Below are positions 11,298 to 22,840 of a stretch of DNA of 64,000 nucleotides, in pieces. The translations under genes and the position numbers were made by a program. Within the stretch, counting starts at the first letter, position 1; every line of letters starts with the position of its first letter. Source of the stretch: Ischnura elegans (taxonomy: Eukaryota > Arthropoda > Insecta > Odonata > Coenagrionidae). The stretch spans positions 5,208,001 through 5,272,000 of the forward strand of contig NC_060252.1 of assembly GCF_921293095.1 (NCBI RefSeq), written 5' to 3'. Below the pieces are notes generated by a model, which did not search any database, was not told the DNA's origin, and saw only the letters and a program-made list of their open reading frames with translations.

Positions 11298-13812
11298 CCC
11301 TTTGAGTGCGGATGGCATAGCATTGATGCCCAGCGTAGGTCCTGCCAACGGGCGGGTGGCATCACATTGATGCCACGCTGGCCTATGTCCTTCAATCGCT
11401 CCCTACACTCCTCCGCTCTGTTCTGTCTACTCTAATGATGGTTTCCCGCACACACATTGGATTAGGCTACCTGGATATGCCTTCCGTTCTAGAAAAAAAG
11501 TTAATATTTTTTTAGTACATTTTTTTACATTTATGGAGTACTTTTTATTTTGTAAGATTTTTCGCCATCACAAAAAAATTAAAATGTGATATTTTCTTTA
11601 CTCTTATGAATATTTGTACTAAATGTTGCCACATTTGAAGGTTATTCTCCCCGTTTTAGTCGTATTAAAATTTTCGTAGACAATATTTAGTCATAATCTT
11701 CCTTCCATCTCATCGACGAAAAATATTTTCTTATTTCAAAATACGGTCACTATACCCACGCTAAACACAGTTGAATAATCTGTTGCTGTTTTTATTATTA
11801 TTTAAGCTTAATATTTACATAATACCATTATAACTCATAACATTTTTCCATAATATATTTGCAACTCATTTTCCGAACGAGCCTGTCAGTAGGGGTTTGA
11901 TTTTATTGTTTTCGTAAAAAAAATAGGTATTTCGACTTTTTCTCATTTATTTCGTATTAGTTTGTTAAAGTTACTAAGCGGGAATAATTACGACCACCAA
12001 TTCGTTATTCACAGGAAATATTGCAGGTTCTAGGAAAACTTCTACATTTTTTTCATTTCGAATGAGAAACTAGAATTGGGGAAATCCTTGGGGAAAAATG
12101 ATCAAATTTCGGGGCTCAAAATAAAAGAGTCGTTTTACGTCACAGCGGAGTAGACTACAAGTCACTATGTATCGCCTGCTATCTCTATTTTTACAAGTAT
12201 TTTAGCCATTCTTATGAGAAATGCATGCAAGTATTCTGTTGTGTGCGTGTCGTGGAGAAGGTGGGCTCTTCCTACTGAGTTTTTACAACTCTCGCCATTA
12301 GTACAGTCTCTCCTTTGGACATCTTTCGATTTCGTACATTTTCACCTCTCTTTAGAGATTTTATTTTTTTTCTAATCTTATCGTATGGGCTTTTTCTATT
12401 GGAAATTTCAGTATTTTACATATATTTAGCCACTTACGTGGAATATGGGAGAAACCTTTATTTTCAATTTCATTCCTATTTTCAAACCCCAAGGACCGTT
12501 TATGTATCAGCCTTGGTTGAACTAGGCTTAGAATATCTCCTTGCAATAAAACTACATCTGGCAGAATTTACTCAAATGTATACATTGAACACTGCATTGG
12601 GTCTTCTCCGCGAAGGTTTTTTTAACTTTGAAGCAATTTACATATTATACTTCGACCAAATAGAGCTATTATAATTAGAAAATAATGACAGCAAAATTTC
12701 TATGCGCAAAGAAACCATTATATTTGGATTATTATACGTTGCCGTTTTATCTGCAGCATACACGTTTAGATATTTCTTGTCCGTCGGTTCTATGTGCTTT
12801 CTGAGCCTGATGGCCTTGTGCAAGATGCTATAATTTACACGGGGGCGAAGGATCCTGATGATGGAGGCAGGGGACATGCAAACAAAGTCGTGCGAAAACT
12901 AATCGATAGATTTCTTCTCTGTGGGCACAGTTTATACAGTCGCGAAGACACGATTTTGAAATGGGGGGTTTTTGCCAGAGATTTGAGGGCCCTTCTGGAG
13001 GGTGCGGGGGCCATTTTACCCGTTTTTGGCACCTCAACGGGGGTTGTAACCCATAACTCCCCCTTCCGTGGCAACTGAGAGGCTGACTGAGTTTATGCAT
13101 GGAAAATTATAATAATCTGTAGAAATATCTATTGAGTTACTCAAAAAAGACAAACCACTGACACTCTGATGACAAACAAGAGAAATAATCCTCCTCACGT
13201 CCTAAGAACGACTTAAAAATGGCGAATCGGTATACCTCTGATAGTATATGATGTGCATAAGATCCAGGGCTGTTTTTGAACCCTTTTTTCAAAAACTTTA
13301 ACAATCATTAGTTAGTTTTTACAGCATTAAATCAAAAAAATGTCATAAAGATAAAATAACTTTCATATGTTTGCATGCAAGTCTAAGTTACTGGTAAATT
13401 TAAAAATTTAGAAATGTGGAAATTAAAATTCCAAAACTTTTCTTTGCCCAAAATTTGATGCATGGATAGTGGATGACATCTGAAAAAATATTCATCTTAT
13501 TTTATAATTCAATTCCGCCATCATTTCACAAATTATTCCATGCTTCTTAGTTGCTACGTAAAGATATGTTGTCCGTCGTCACCTAATGTTTGTGTAACGG
13601 GTTGCATAAATATCCGGAGCATTTATCACATGGGTGCGGATGGCATCACTGTGATGCCATTAACAAATTGTTTAATAAATAGTAAAATAAATACACAAAT
13701 CCTTTTTTTATTGAAATTGTTTTCATATTTTCGAAAAACAAAGTGAATACAGTGAAAAAAAATTCTCCGCCAATGTGAAACAACTCTGAGAAAATGTTAC
13801 GCAATGAAAGGG
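11298..13812 (+). mobile_element. piggyBac-like element nested in the Tigger-like element
   Basis: The element starts CCCTTTGAGTGCGG and ends GCAATGAAAGGG, between TTAA copies at 11294-11297 and 13813-13816. This is the TTAA target-site signature of piggyBac. Near the ends lie imperfect palindromes of the type GGCATCA...TGATGCC, two near the left end (from about 11313 and about 11360) and one at about 13638. A transposase remnant lies at 12690-13080. The rest of the interior is AT-rich and degenerate. Confidence 0.8.
12690..13080 (+). pseudogene. piggyBac transposase remnant
   Basis: The frame from about 12794 reads LSEPDGLVQDAIIYTGAKD and then HANKVVRKLIDRF and CGHSLY. This matches the piggyBac DDE segment in which a strand with YTG is followed by a VV-L-L helix and then GH-x-(V/I/L)-Y/F before the second catalytic Asp. 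The expected D-N-(F/Y)-(F/Y) residues do not follow; the frame continues into unrelated Gly-rich sequence and stops at about 13078. The upstream sequence in another frame (KKPLYLDYYTL) may be part of the same enzyme. It is broken. Confidence 0.6.
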
Positions 13813-13934
13813 TTAATGGGATTTATCTCGTGTTCTACAAGTAAATGAACATTGAATAAGTGACATTGTTTAAGTGCCATAAAATTGAGTATCACTCCTT
13901 TTCTTGAGTAAGGACCTTTTAATGGCTGGAAAAA

Positions 13935-15900
13935 TTGCTATATGGGACAAAATTAAAATTTATCCTCAGTCATCCATCCAAAAAATCCAGTCATCGCCAT
14001 TTGGTTGATATAACTGGGGTACCCAAATCGACGATGGCTCAGTTATTGCAGCAACAGCATAGACCGAGAAAAGAATGGAGCCACTATGGAAAGCAAGCAC
14101 CACCCCTGAAACACAAATGTCAAGGATCCAAATGTCAAGGACACTTTAAATCAATGGTTTTCAATTGTGACCAAACGAGGGGTTTGCGTCAGCAGTCCAA
14201 TGTTAAAAAAGAAGTTGGAAGAACTAGCTTTGAAACTTGGTGCCTAGACGGAAGACCAGAAGCAAAATAAAATTCAAGAGAGGAGAAAAAAAATAGTGCT
14301 GATATTTAGAGTGCAGAGGAGGGGAAATTGAACAAATGGCCCAGGTTACTCCAAAATTTTTGTGCTGATGACACTTACAACGCCGATGAAATGGAACTGT
14401 ATTACCGAGCAACAACAAATGGATCTCTTTGTTACAGTTGTGTAGGACTAACGGGCTCCAATAAAGCGATGGGTTCTATCACTGTTTTGTGTTGCTCAAA
14501 TGTTTTGGGAACTGATTAAAAAAAACTCCTCTGGGAAAAATACTACGCCTCGACGCTTTAAAGATTTAAGAATAAATACAGTGGAACCTCGTTAAAGCGA
14601 GTACGGGCTATAGCGACACCCCCGCTATTACGAGAGATAGCCGATGCACCGTCAATTGACCCTATAATAAGCGTGTTAAAAAATTCGTTTTTACGAGACC
14701 CTTTCGGTGTTGGCTCTCGCCATAGCGAGGGTTTCACCGCCGGAAGACTTTCATGAAGACTCCTTAACCTCTGTAATTGCTGGCGATCTGTTAGAAATGA
14801 AGTTAATGGAGTCCTCAGTCTCAAATTTATGTGGTAAACTGTCATTCGATAAATATAATGATGACGAAACAATGCTTTGCATGATTTTTATTCAGTGCGG
14901 CGCTTATAAATTGTTTGAATAGTTAGTCGTTATTTGAGTAAGGAAATTTAGTGATGCAAAAAAACATCGCCTTTCGTCTGGATTTATGCTTACGTTTATC
15001 GGATAGATCTTTATCTGTCGCCGCACCACTCCTGTTCCTGTATATCTGTTCGCAACAGGTATATTGGCTATCATTTGCTCCACCTCCGGTAAAGCGACAA
15101 TTCGCTATAACGAGTGTTTATTAGTGCACCGTGGGGTGTCGTTATATCGAGGTTTCACTGTAGTTTACAAATGGATTACGACACCTATGGCCATGCATGG
15201 AGGAGTGTGAGCCTCTTTACCCAATGGATGACCAGTTAGGATAAGGAATTAGCACATTATGAGAAAGGTTCTTCTTGTACTTTATGATTGTTCAGCGCAT
15301 CGTAATCGCTCAAGTGAATAAAAAAATATTCAGTTGGAATTTTGGCCCCCAAACACTACATCCTTGGTGCAACCAATTTGAAAACACTTTACCGTGGGAA
15401 ATTAGTACATTATATCTGAATCTGTAGAAGACAACCTTCTGACATCATCATGCACCATCAACTAAGTAAGTTCAAAGTTGAAAACTCTGCAGGTGATAAT
15501 ATTTCTGGATGAGAGCTGGTGAGATATCACCTGTCAAACAATTCAAAATTGTTTTTTTAATGGCAGTTTCCCACATTTCAATGCAGTCAAAATTCCAGCA
15601 GAACCTGATAGTGAATTCAATTCAAAACTGCACCAAATAACAAGCCATGAAGAGTTCTATACTATCAATTGCAATTTGGACTGCTCTGGAACCAATAAAA
15701 ACTGTGAAGATGATATTGTTAAAACCATATTATACAGGCAGCAAGGTGAAGCTGAAGATGAGGATAGTGATGGAGATGAAATCGCTCCTGATCATAGCCG
15801 AGTGACATCTCAGGATGCAAGGAGGGTCATCGAGGGCTTACGACTCTTTTTTATGCAACAAAGCAATGAAGGTAGCCCAATGTTGTCATTGGATGTCTGA
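13935..15900 (+). pseudogene. Tigger-like (CENP-B domain) transposase remnant
   Basis: Pieces occur in the expected order over three frames. First comes an N-terminal helix-turn-helix with VDITGVPKSTMAQLL (about 14003-14048). A CENP-B-type DNA-binding stretch follows, with WFSIVTKRGV and PMLKKKLEELALKLG (about 14150-14240). The DDE-domain start is TYNADEMELYYRA (about 14370-14412). PPNTTSLVQP (about 15347-15376) follows, a motif of pogo/Tigger enzymes located after the second catalytic Asp. An acidic tail (EDDIVKTIL, EDEDSDGDE) lies at 15676-15900. A MITE (14579-15160) splits the DDE domain. Frameshifts and the insertion make it non-functional. Confidence 0.78.
14579..15160. mobile_element. 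Small Tigger-type MITE nested in the Tigger-like transposase
   Basis: A 582-bp element starts CAGTGGAACCTCGTTAAAGC and ends with the imperfect inverse ATATCGAGGTTTCACTG. It is flanked by TA at 14577-14578 and 15161-15162. The interior contains a second inverted block (GCGACA...CGCTATAACG). It encodes no transposase. The CAG...CTG ends and the TA duplication place it with pogo/Tigger-like non-autonomous elements, but it belongs to a different family from its host element. Confidence 0.8.
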
Positions 15901-16375
15901 GGCAACTTTTTTTGTGCGACGAAAGTGATGAGAATGCAGCAGAGTGCATTAGATAAATTCGTTGGACGGTAAGATACAATTAGAGCAGTAAGTACTCCTA
16001 CGTATGTAAATAAATAAAATATTTAGGAATCCCATATTCTTAAATAATTAACTGTTAATTTTTCTTTAATACGACTCAGTAAAAGGCATTCTTCCAGCGT
16101 TGCCTGAGGCTATAAAAAATATTTTCAACTCAGATTAACAGAATTCTTGAAAAATGTTAATAAATAAATTATTCTCTCTGATTTATTAAGCAAATTAATA
16201 GTTTATATTATTGTGTATAGTTTTGTTTGTATTATAAGCATTTTTAGTCTTCTTTCTATAATTTCAACGTTTGTTTATGCCCATACACGGGATAGTTCGC
16301 CTAATTGGGGCAGCCGTTTAATTGGGGCAAAGTGCTTCTGTCCCGATACAATCCAATTAACCGGAATCTACTGTA

Positions 16376-16791
16376 TTACCAATCAATACTGTCAATCTAA
16401 ACCAATAATATTAAATTTTGTATTTTTATTATAACTTCAGGTGGATGATGAAACTACGGGCTGTATTCTAAGAAGTTCCTACAGGAATGACTCTACCAGT
16501 AACATGCGTCAGTAAGGGAAAGTCAACCTCTACGCATTTTTGAACCCTATCTCTTCCCTTGTAGGGCCAACACTCTATACAAGCATACTGATTCTCTCCC
16601 TACTGTTTTGAGCATGGTTCTGACCACCCTACTCAATTCTAGGAACAGTTCCAAGGCCTAATATGGCAGAATGCATCAAACGGCTCCAGATATTGGCATT
16701 TTTTTCCTGGACACATCTTGCAGTATGTGATCAAAATGTAATTACAATTATGATTTGTTAACCTGAAAATGTTAATTTTTTCATCATATAT
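16376..16791. other. Intergenic, nothing recognised
   Basis: No coding or repeat feature could be identified. The last five bases, tatat (16787-16791), are the target duplication of the copia element. Confidence 0.5.
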
Positions 16792-16950
16792 TGTTGAGTT
16801 TACACTCCAGTGGCATTTCGTTCTTCATTTTTCATCTATCATTCTCTCGTGTACTGCTCTGCACTTCAAGCCTTGATCCCTGTTCTTGTCAGTCATCCGA
16901 GAAATAAAGACGTGTGTGTTCCACTTGACGTTTGCCTCATTCTTTCAACA
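16792..16950 (+). repeat. copia 5' LTR
   Basis: This LTR is 159 bp with TGTTGA/TCAACA ends and an AATAAA at 16903-16908. By eye it differs from the 3' LTR at about seven bases plus one 2-bp indel, or roughly 95% identity. Confidence 0.95.
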
Positions 16951-16952
16951 GA

Positions 16953-16964
16953 TTATGGGCCCAG
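16953..16964 (+). other. copia primer binding site
   Basis: TTATGGGCCCAG follows the 5' LTR after two bases. Drosophila copia has a nearly identical site that pairs with an internal part of cleaved initiator tRNA-Met, so the same priming is inferred here. Confidence 0.75.
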
Positions 16965-17071
16965 ACAGCCTCAAACTGCGCTAGTGATCGTTATAGGCCA
17001 AACTTGCGTTTATTTCGTAGACATTGGTTTCTTTGAGTGAAGCTTGCATTCTAATCCATATTTTTCAAAAT

Positions 17072-20000
17072 ATGGCAAGTAATACTGCGCCAGCAATTGA
17101 AAAGTTATCGGGCATGAATGACTATAACTCGTGGGCCTATGCTATAGAGATGTACCTTGTGCATGAGGAGTTGTGGGATTATGTTGCCAGGGTTAAAATA
17201 CCGGAGAAAGACTATTCCGCGAAACTCGATAAGAAAGCTCTGTCAAAAATAGTACTTATGATACGACCAGAGCTGTATTCGTACACGAGGAAGGCAAAAA
17301 CCGCCAAAGAAGCATGGGATTCGCTTCGAAATACTTTTGCACCTTCTGACGCGAGTGGTAAGAGACTTCTTCTGAAGAAATTATACACGTCAAAGCTCCA
17401 AGACTACCCAGATATGGAGGCGTATGTTGGTGGTGTCATGTCGGTGGTTCATAAGTTGTCAGATATGAACTACGACCCTGACGATGAGCTAATTGCCTAC
17501 GTGCTCATTAACGGTCTTGGTGAGTTGTATGACGCTCTTTCAACTGCCCTTGACAACTGCGGGAAGACTCTGACATCAGCATTCGTCAAGTCAAGGCTAT
17601 TGGCAGAGGATGCTAGGCGAGGAGAAAATAAGGCGGAGGCAGCAGCCTTAGCAGTAAAGAACCACGGGAAGCAGCAGTACAGCCGATCCGAGCCCGTGGA
17701 GACGCAGAGGAAAACAACGAATTCCGGGAAATACAAGTGCAACAAGTGCCAAAGATTCGGGCACAAAGGTTCCGAATGCCGTACCATCGTGAGGAGCCAG
17801 CCTTCCCGGGACTATAAAGAGAAGGTTTCAGCTTTCCAGACAGCGATGGGCGTAACACCAAGAAAAATCGGTAGGTATTTGGACTCTGGTTGTACTGAAC
17901 ATATGTCAAACCAACGACATCTTCTGAAGAAATTTATTCCCAGAGAAGGATTAACTGTAAGTGTTGCAAATGATAATACCTTAGATTGTAAGGGAATTGG
18001 TATGTCAAATGTTCATATTGATGATGGTGCTATTACAATTAATAATGTGTTGTTGGTGCCTGGTCTCTCAGCTAATTTATTATCAATATCCCAAATGGCT
18101 AAGAAAGATTAATTCTTGTATTTTCTGAAAAGGGATGTGATATTTATCATAAAAACAATGTATCTATTTGTGGCAGAGTCAGTGGAACTGCTTCACTAAT
18201 GGATGGTTTATACAAATTAAATGAAAAGCTTCCTATGAAAAATTTTAATGTTAACCATGTAGAATCTGTTAAAGGTAATGCTTCAGCGAAGTTGTGGCAC
18301 AGGAGACTTGGTCACATGAGTTCAGAAAGAATGAAGCAGTTGTCCAAGATAGTGGATGGCTATGATTTTACGAGTGGTATCCAGAGTCCATGTATAAGCT
18401 GTTGTAAAGGGAAACAGGCAAGGAAACCCTTTCATTCTCAAGGTAGCAGATCAAGTGCTTTTTTGGAATTGATTCACAGCGATGTTTGCGGACCAATGGA
18501 GGTAAAATCAGTTAATGGTGCTCGATTTATGCTAACGTTCATTGATGACTATTCACGCAAAATATTTGCTTATTTTTTTGAAAAGCAAAGATAAAGTCAC
18601 TCAAGTTTTTATAAAATTTAAGGCCAGAGTTGAAACAGAAACTGGTCGAAAAATAAAGACCTTGCGTTCTGACAATGGAGGTGAATATGTCAATAAGAAT
18701 TTAAAAGATTTCTTGACTTCAAATGGAATCATGCATGTTCTCACAGTTCCCTGTTCACCTGAACTTAATGGAGTTGCTGAGCGTGCTAATAGATCAATTT
18801 GCGAAATTGCAAGAACCATGCTACATGATACTGAATGTCCCAAGTATTTGTGGGCAGAAGCTTGCAATACTGCAGTCTTCATAAAGAATAGGTCCCCTCA
18901 TGCTGCCCTCACTAATATTACTCCTGAAGAGCTATGGTCTGGTAGAAGGCCAAACATTCAAAATTTTAGAGTGTTTGGGTGTAAGGCAATGGTTCATATA
19001 CCAGATGTTAAGAGAAAGAAATGGGATGTAAAGAGTGAGCAATGTAGATTTGTAGGTTATGCTGATATATCTGGCTGCTACAGGCTGATGAATAGCAATA
19101 ATGAAGTTATTGTTGCCAGAGACGTTATCTTTGACGAAAATAATGAACAAAGTGATGATGTGTCTGATAACTCTAATTTTGTGCCTGTAATGGAATTGTT
19201 AAGCCATAATACTAAAGAGGAAATGGGAGCTGAAATGTCTTCAGAGGGAGACACACTTTCTGAAAGGAGAGAGAGAGGAAATCAAAGGTTTTCCCTGATT
19301 TTGTTACTTACAATGTTCAGGATTTGAATCTGTTAACTGATCCACTGTCCTCAAGAGAAGCCCTCTCTAGACCCGATGGAGACAAATGGCATGCGGCCAT
19401 GCAAGATGAGTTAAAGTCCCTAGCTGAAAATGGTGCATGGTCTATTGTTCCTAGATCAGAGGGAGTAAAGGTAGTACCTTGTAAATGGGTTTTCAAATTG
19501 AAGAAGGGAATAGATGGGAACCCTGATCGATATAAAGCTCGATTAGTTGCGAAGAGGTTTATGCAAGCTTATAGTATCAATTATGAGGAAACTTTTGCAC
19601 CTGTAGTTCGTGTTGAAACATTGAGACTATTAATTGGGATAGCAGTAGAATTATCTTTGCAGATAGATCATCTTGATGTCAAAACTGCTTTCCTCAACGG
19701 GAAGTTAAATGAAACTGTATATATGGAATTGCCTGATGGTGTTAAATGCAATGAATCCATAAATAGTGTGGCACATTGCACAAAGCTTTGTATGGTTTGA
19801 AGCAATCTTCCAGGGTATGGAATGAAACTATTCATAATGTTCTGATTGAGCTAGGTTTTGTTCAGTCTAAGCACGAAGCTTGTGTTTACTTTAAGAAAGA
19901 TGGTACTAGTATTTTAATTATTGCATTATATGTTGATGATTTGTTATTGTTTCACAATGATAAAAAGGAAAAAGATGTCATTAAAGAAAAATTAATGAAG

Positions 20001-20869
20001 AAATTTAACATGCAGGATTTGGGCAGAGCAAAAATGTGCCTTGGCATGAGAATTTCTCAGAATAAATTTGATGGTAGCATCTCTTTGGATCAAAGCCATT
20101 ACATTTATGAGTTGTTAAACAGATTCGGGATGCAAGATGCTAAACCAATAAACACTCCACTTGAAGTAAATGTTAATTTGAAAAAGAATGACCCAATGTT
20201 ACCTAAACCTGATGTACCTTATCAATGTTTAATTGGCTCATTAATGTATCTATCTGTTTGTACACGACCTGATATATCTTTTTCTGTAAATTATTTAAGT
20301 CAATTTAACAATTGTTTTTCCAGTGAGCACTGGAGGAGTGCTCTGAGAGTACTAAAATATTTAAGCACACTTCTAATGAAAAACTTGTGTTTAAGCCTAC
20401 AGGCAAAAGCATTACTGGCTATGTCGATGCTGATTGGGCTGGTAATCATAATGATCAAAGGTCATGCACTGGTTTTGTATTTAAATTTGCTGGAGCTGCC
20501 ATCACCTGGAGAAGCCAAAAGCAGAAATGTGTTGCTCTTTCAAGCACTGAATCTGAGTATGTAGCTCTCTCCGAGGGATCTCGAGAAGCTGTATACCTAA
20601 GATACCTAATGTCAGAGTTGTTAGATGTGGTGGAAACTGTAAAAATTTATTGTGACAATCAAAGTGCTATCAAATTGTGCCAAAACCCAGTGTTTCATGC
20701 AAGGACAAAACATATTGATGTTCGACATCATTTTACTAGGGAATTAATTGAGAAAAATGTAGTGAATGTGGAGTACCTAAAAACTGATCTAATGGTGGCA
20801 GACATTATGACTAAAAGTCTGTGCAAGGTTAAACATTCAAAACTAAAAGACTGTTTGGGGCTGTCTTGA
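17072..20869 (+). pseudogene. copia gag-pol polyprotein, broken by frameshifts
   Basis: The start at 17072 (MASNTAPAIEKLSG) fits a copia Gag. Domains follow in order. The Gag zinc knuckle is CNKCQRFGHKGSEC (about 17738-17779). The protease motif DSG lies near 17881. The integrase zinc finger has WHRRLGH and CISC. The integrase core shows HSDVCGP, LRSDNGGEY and NGVAERANR, so its D, D and E are present. RT has KWVFKLKKG, ETFAPVVR and the active-site YVDD near 19929. RNase H has DADWAGN, SSTESEY and CDNQSA. The frame changes near 18110, 18575, 19290, 19780 and 20365, with a stop soon after each, so no full polyprotein can be made from this copy. The last stop is at 20867-20869. Confidence 0.92.
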
Positions 20870-20930
20870 TTTCTTGTTTTGTATAAATTGTTACTTAATT
20901 CACTGCCAATGTCCCTAGAGTGAGAGGGAG

Positions 20931-21087
20931 TGTTGAGTTTACACTCCAGTGGCATTTCGTTCTTCATTTGCCATCTATCATTCTCTCGTGTACTGCTGTG
21001 CACTTCAAGCCTTGATCCCTGTTCTTGTCAGTCGTTCGAGAAATAAAGACGTGTGTTCCACTCGACGTTTGCCTCGTTCTTTCAACA
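20931..21087 (+). repeat. copia 3' LTR
   Basis: This LTR is 157 bp with TGTTGA...TCAACA ends, preceded by the polypurine tract at 20917-20930, with AATAAA at 21042-21047. It is followed by the tatat duplication. Confidence 0.95.
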
Positions 21088-21092
21088 TATAT

Positions 21093-21867
21093 GCCTCTTA
21101 TAAAGAAACCAAAAATGAACGAAAAAAAGTCGGCAAGTAAACAACCATGGTTATGGAATGGATGCTGAATTTGCAAATTATGTGTGGGAGTAGCCGTACA
21201 CTTATGATGGATGAATACACTTAAGGGGTAGGCAGAATCCCATTGAATATTTCCCAGAAGCGGAATTCCTCAAGAGGTATCGCTTCACAAAACGAATCAT
21301 GAAAAAAACCACGTTGAAAACTGGTTTGTGCTAAAATTACAATTTATAAAGTGAAGTATAGTTTTTTTCCACCATGGAAAAATTTCACGCAATTACCCCC
21401 ATTACCATTGGATTCGTCAATTATTCACGGTGATTTGCTCAAAAAGTTAATAACAAATTGCAAAGAGATAAATACTTGCCTCCACATTTTTCCAGCTCAA
21501 TCACAACCAACGGTAAAAAATTGGTGAATCAGTCATTTTTTTTAATGTCCATGTAACATTTGGTTCTGCAAAATGCTTTTCCAGCAAAATTGAGTGAGAC
21601 AAGAGAGCAAAGGAAATAACAACCACAGTATTAAGGGCATCAAGAGTAGGGTGGCCAAAATGGTAACACTACCAGTGCTGATTTTACCTGAATTATTTTA
21701 TTACTAGCCATTATTATTCAAGTTATTCACCTAGTGATTCAATCTGGAGATTGATAGGTGTGGGCAGAGCCGGTGGCGTACGGGGAGTTTTCCCCCCTTG
21801 CAATCCCCACTTGAGCCTTAAAAGAGATGCCAAAACCCCCCCGGAAGGAAAAAAACACCCCATTCTA
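21093..21867. other. Intergenic, possible broken MITE
   Basis: Mostly unremarkable AT-rich DNA. The stretch 21765-21865 (GGTGGCGTACGGGG followed by C-rich and G-rich tracts) resembles the start of a hAT-type MITE, but I see no matching other end or target duplication. Confidence 0.3.
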
Positions 21868-22241
21868 CGGTCCAGCCACCGAGAGTTGTCCAATGACAGG
21901 CAGAAGGGTCTGGTCGGGGGTGGGGGGCAAGGTTGCCAGGTAAGAAAGGGAAATGCCCACCTCGCATGTAAACAAAAGGGTTTTTAGTGAAGAAAGGACG
22001 AGACGAGTGCAAAGGACCCAAAGGAAGAATTCCTTGTTTAGGAGATTCGAAGAAAGGGCGTGTTTGGGTGGTCCAGGCTTGCTTCGGTACTTCATATGCA
22101 TGTGATAATAACGTTGTATGAGTAGGCAAGGGTGTGAGATGCGTTTGGGGGATTACAGCGATTGGCAGCAAACCGTGCTGAAATTGGGTTTTCAGCCTCT
22201 CCTATCGTGCTGTCATCGGACAACTCTCACCAGCCGGGCTG
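21868..22241. mobile_element. TA-flanked MITE, stand-alone copy
   Basis: The ends are CGGTCCAGCCACCGAGAGTT and the inverse AACTCTCACCAGCCGGGCTG, flanked by TA at 21866-21867 and 22242-22243. The 374-bp element has no coding capacity. Clearly related copies lie at 36289-36641 and, reversed, at 54100-54460, where they are nested inside a larger element. Shared internal stretches include GAGAGTTGTCC, GACAGGCAGAA and GTGCGTTTGGGGGA-like blocks. Confidence 0.82.
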
Positions 22242-22329
22242 TAAGCTAGAGGTGGATAAATGCAACACATTCATGGTTGGGGGCCCAGTAACTTTCCCTT
22301 GGCCGTCTTATAAGTACATAATTCAAATA

Positions 22330-22840
22330 TGTACTACTTTTATGGTTTGGTGGTGCCCTGACGCTTCTTCACCCTGGGTTTGAACAAGGCTTGAATGTTC
22401 TGCTGGTCATTCTTAACCCAGAACTCTACCCACAACAAGGCTACCACACCGCCCAGGACATGAAGATAGATGGACATTCAGGTTTCAAATCCTTGTCAAG
22501 GGAAATGATTTTTCCTCTCTGGTCTCTTCTCACATAAACCGCATTTGTGGGAAACTCCATAAAGGTGCACTACTGGCTACTCAGGGGATATTTCATGAAT
22601 AATGTTAATGGTAAATGCCCAAATGTACTCAGTTCTGGCTTTGGCCTTATGACTGTGGTACATATTGAGCACACAAACATGCTGCTTTGTAGCACTGCCT
22701 ATCTCGCACCATGAACCATTTTGTCCTCTTGAGCCAACAAAAGTCTGCAGACAAAGAAGATGCCTCTGTAGTTCAAGTGGTAGAATGCCAGGCACTAATA
22801 CAAGAGACCCAGGTTTGAATTCCTGTTAAGACAATTTTTC
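22330..22840. repeat. tRNA-like SINE remnants
   Basis: Two remnants are visible. On the - strand at about 22372-22458 a GTGTGGTAGCCTTGTTGTGG stretch (box A-like) is followed by TGTTCAAACCCAGG (box B-like). On the + strand at about 22761-22830, CTGTAGTTCAAGTGGTAGAA (box A-like) is followed by AGGTTTGAATTCCTG (box B-like). Neither folds into a convincing complete tRNA as far as I can judge. Confidence 0.5.

Larger units (their letters stand above)
10511..16373 (+). mobile_element. Tigger/pogo-like DNA transposon carrying nested insertions
   Basis: The element begins CAGTAGATTCCGGTTAA and ends with the inverse, TTAACCGGAATCTACTG. It is flanked by TA at 10509-10510 and 16374-16375. Next to the ends are direct-repeat stretches, GCAGCCGCTTAATTGGGGC near 10547 and GCAGCCGTTTAATTGGGGC near 16309. 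Inside, on the + strand, are remains of a CENP-B/Tigger-type transposase (13935-15900). The 5.86 kb length is inflated by a piggyBac-like element (11298-13812) and a small MITE (14579-15160); without these the element is about 2.77 kb, which fits an autonomous Tigger-like element. Confidence 0.85.
16792..21087 (+). mobile_element. copia-type LTR retrotransposon with both LTRs
   Basis: Two LTRs (16792-16950 and 20931-21087), each TGTTGA...TCAACA, enclose gag and pol. A perfect 5-bp duplication, tatat, flanks the element (16787-16791 and 21088-21092). The primer binding site TTATGGGCCCAG at 16953-16964 lies two bases after the left LTR. It resembles the site used by Drosophila copia, which primes from an internal half of initiator tRNA-Met. 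A purine tract, AGAGTGAGAGGGAG, lies directly before the right LTR. The pol order is protease, integrase, RT, RNase H, which is the Ty1/copia order. Length is 4,296 bp. Confidence 0.95.

Noticed and set aside
22761-22830. tRNA gene on the + strand
   Set aside because: Box A-like and box B-like motifs are present, but the acceptor and anticodon stems do not pair convincingly; SINE remnant preferred.
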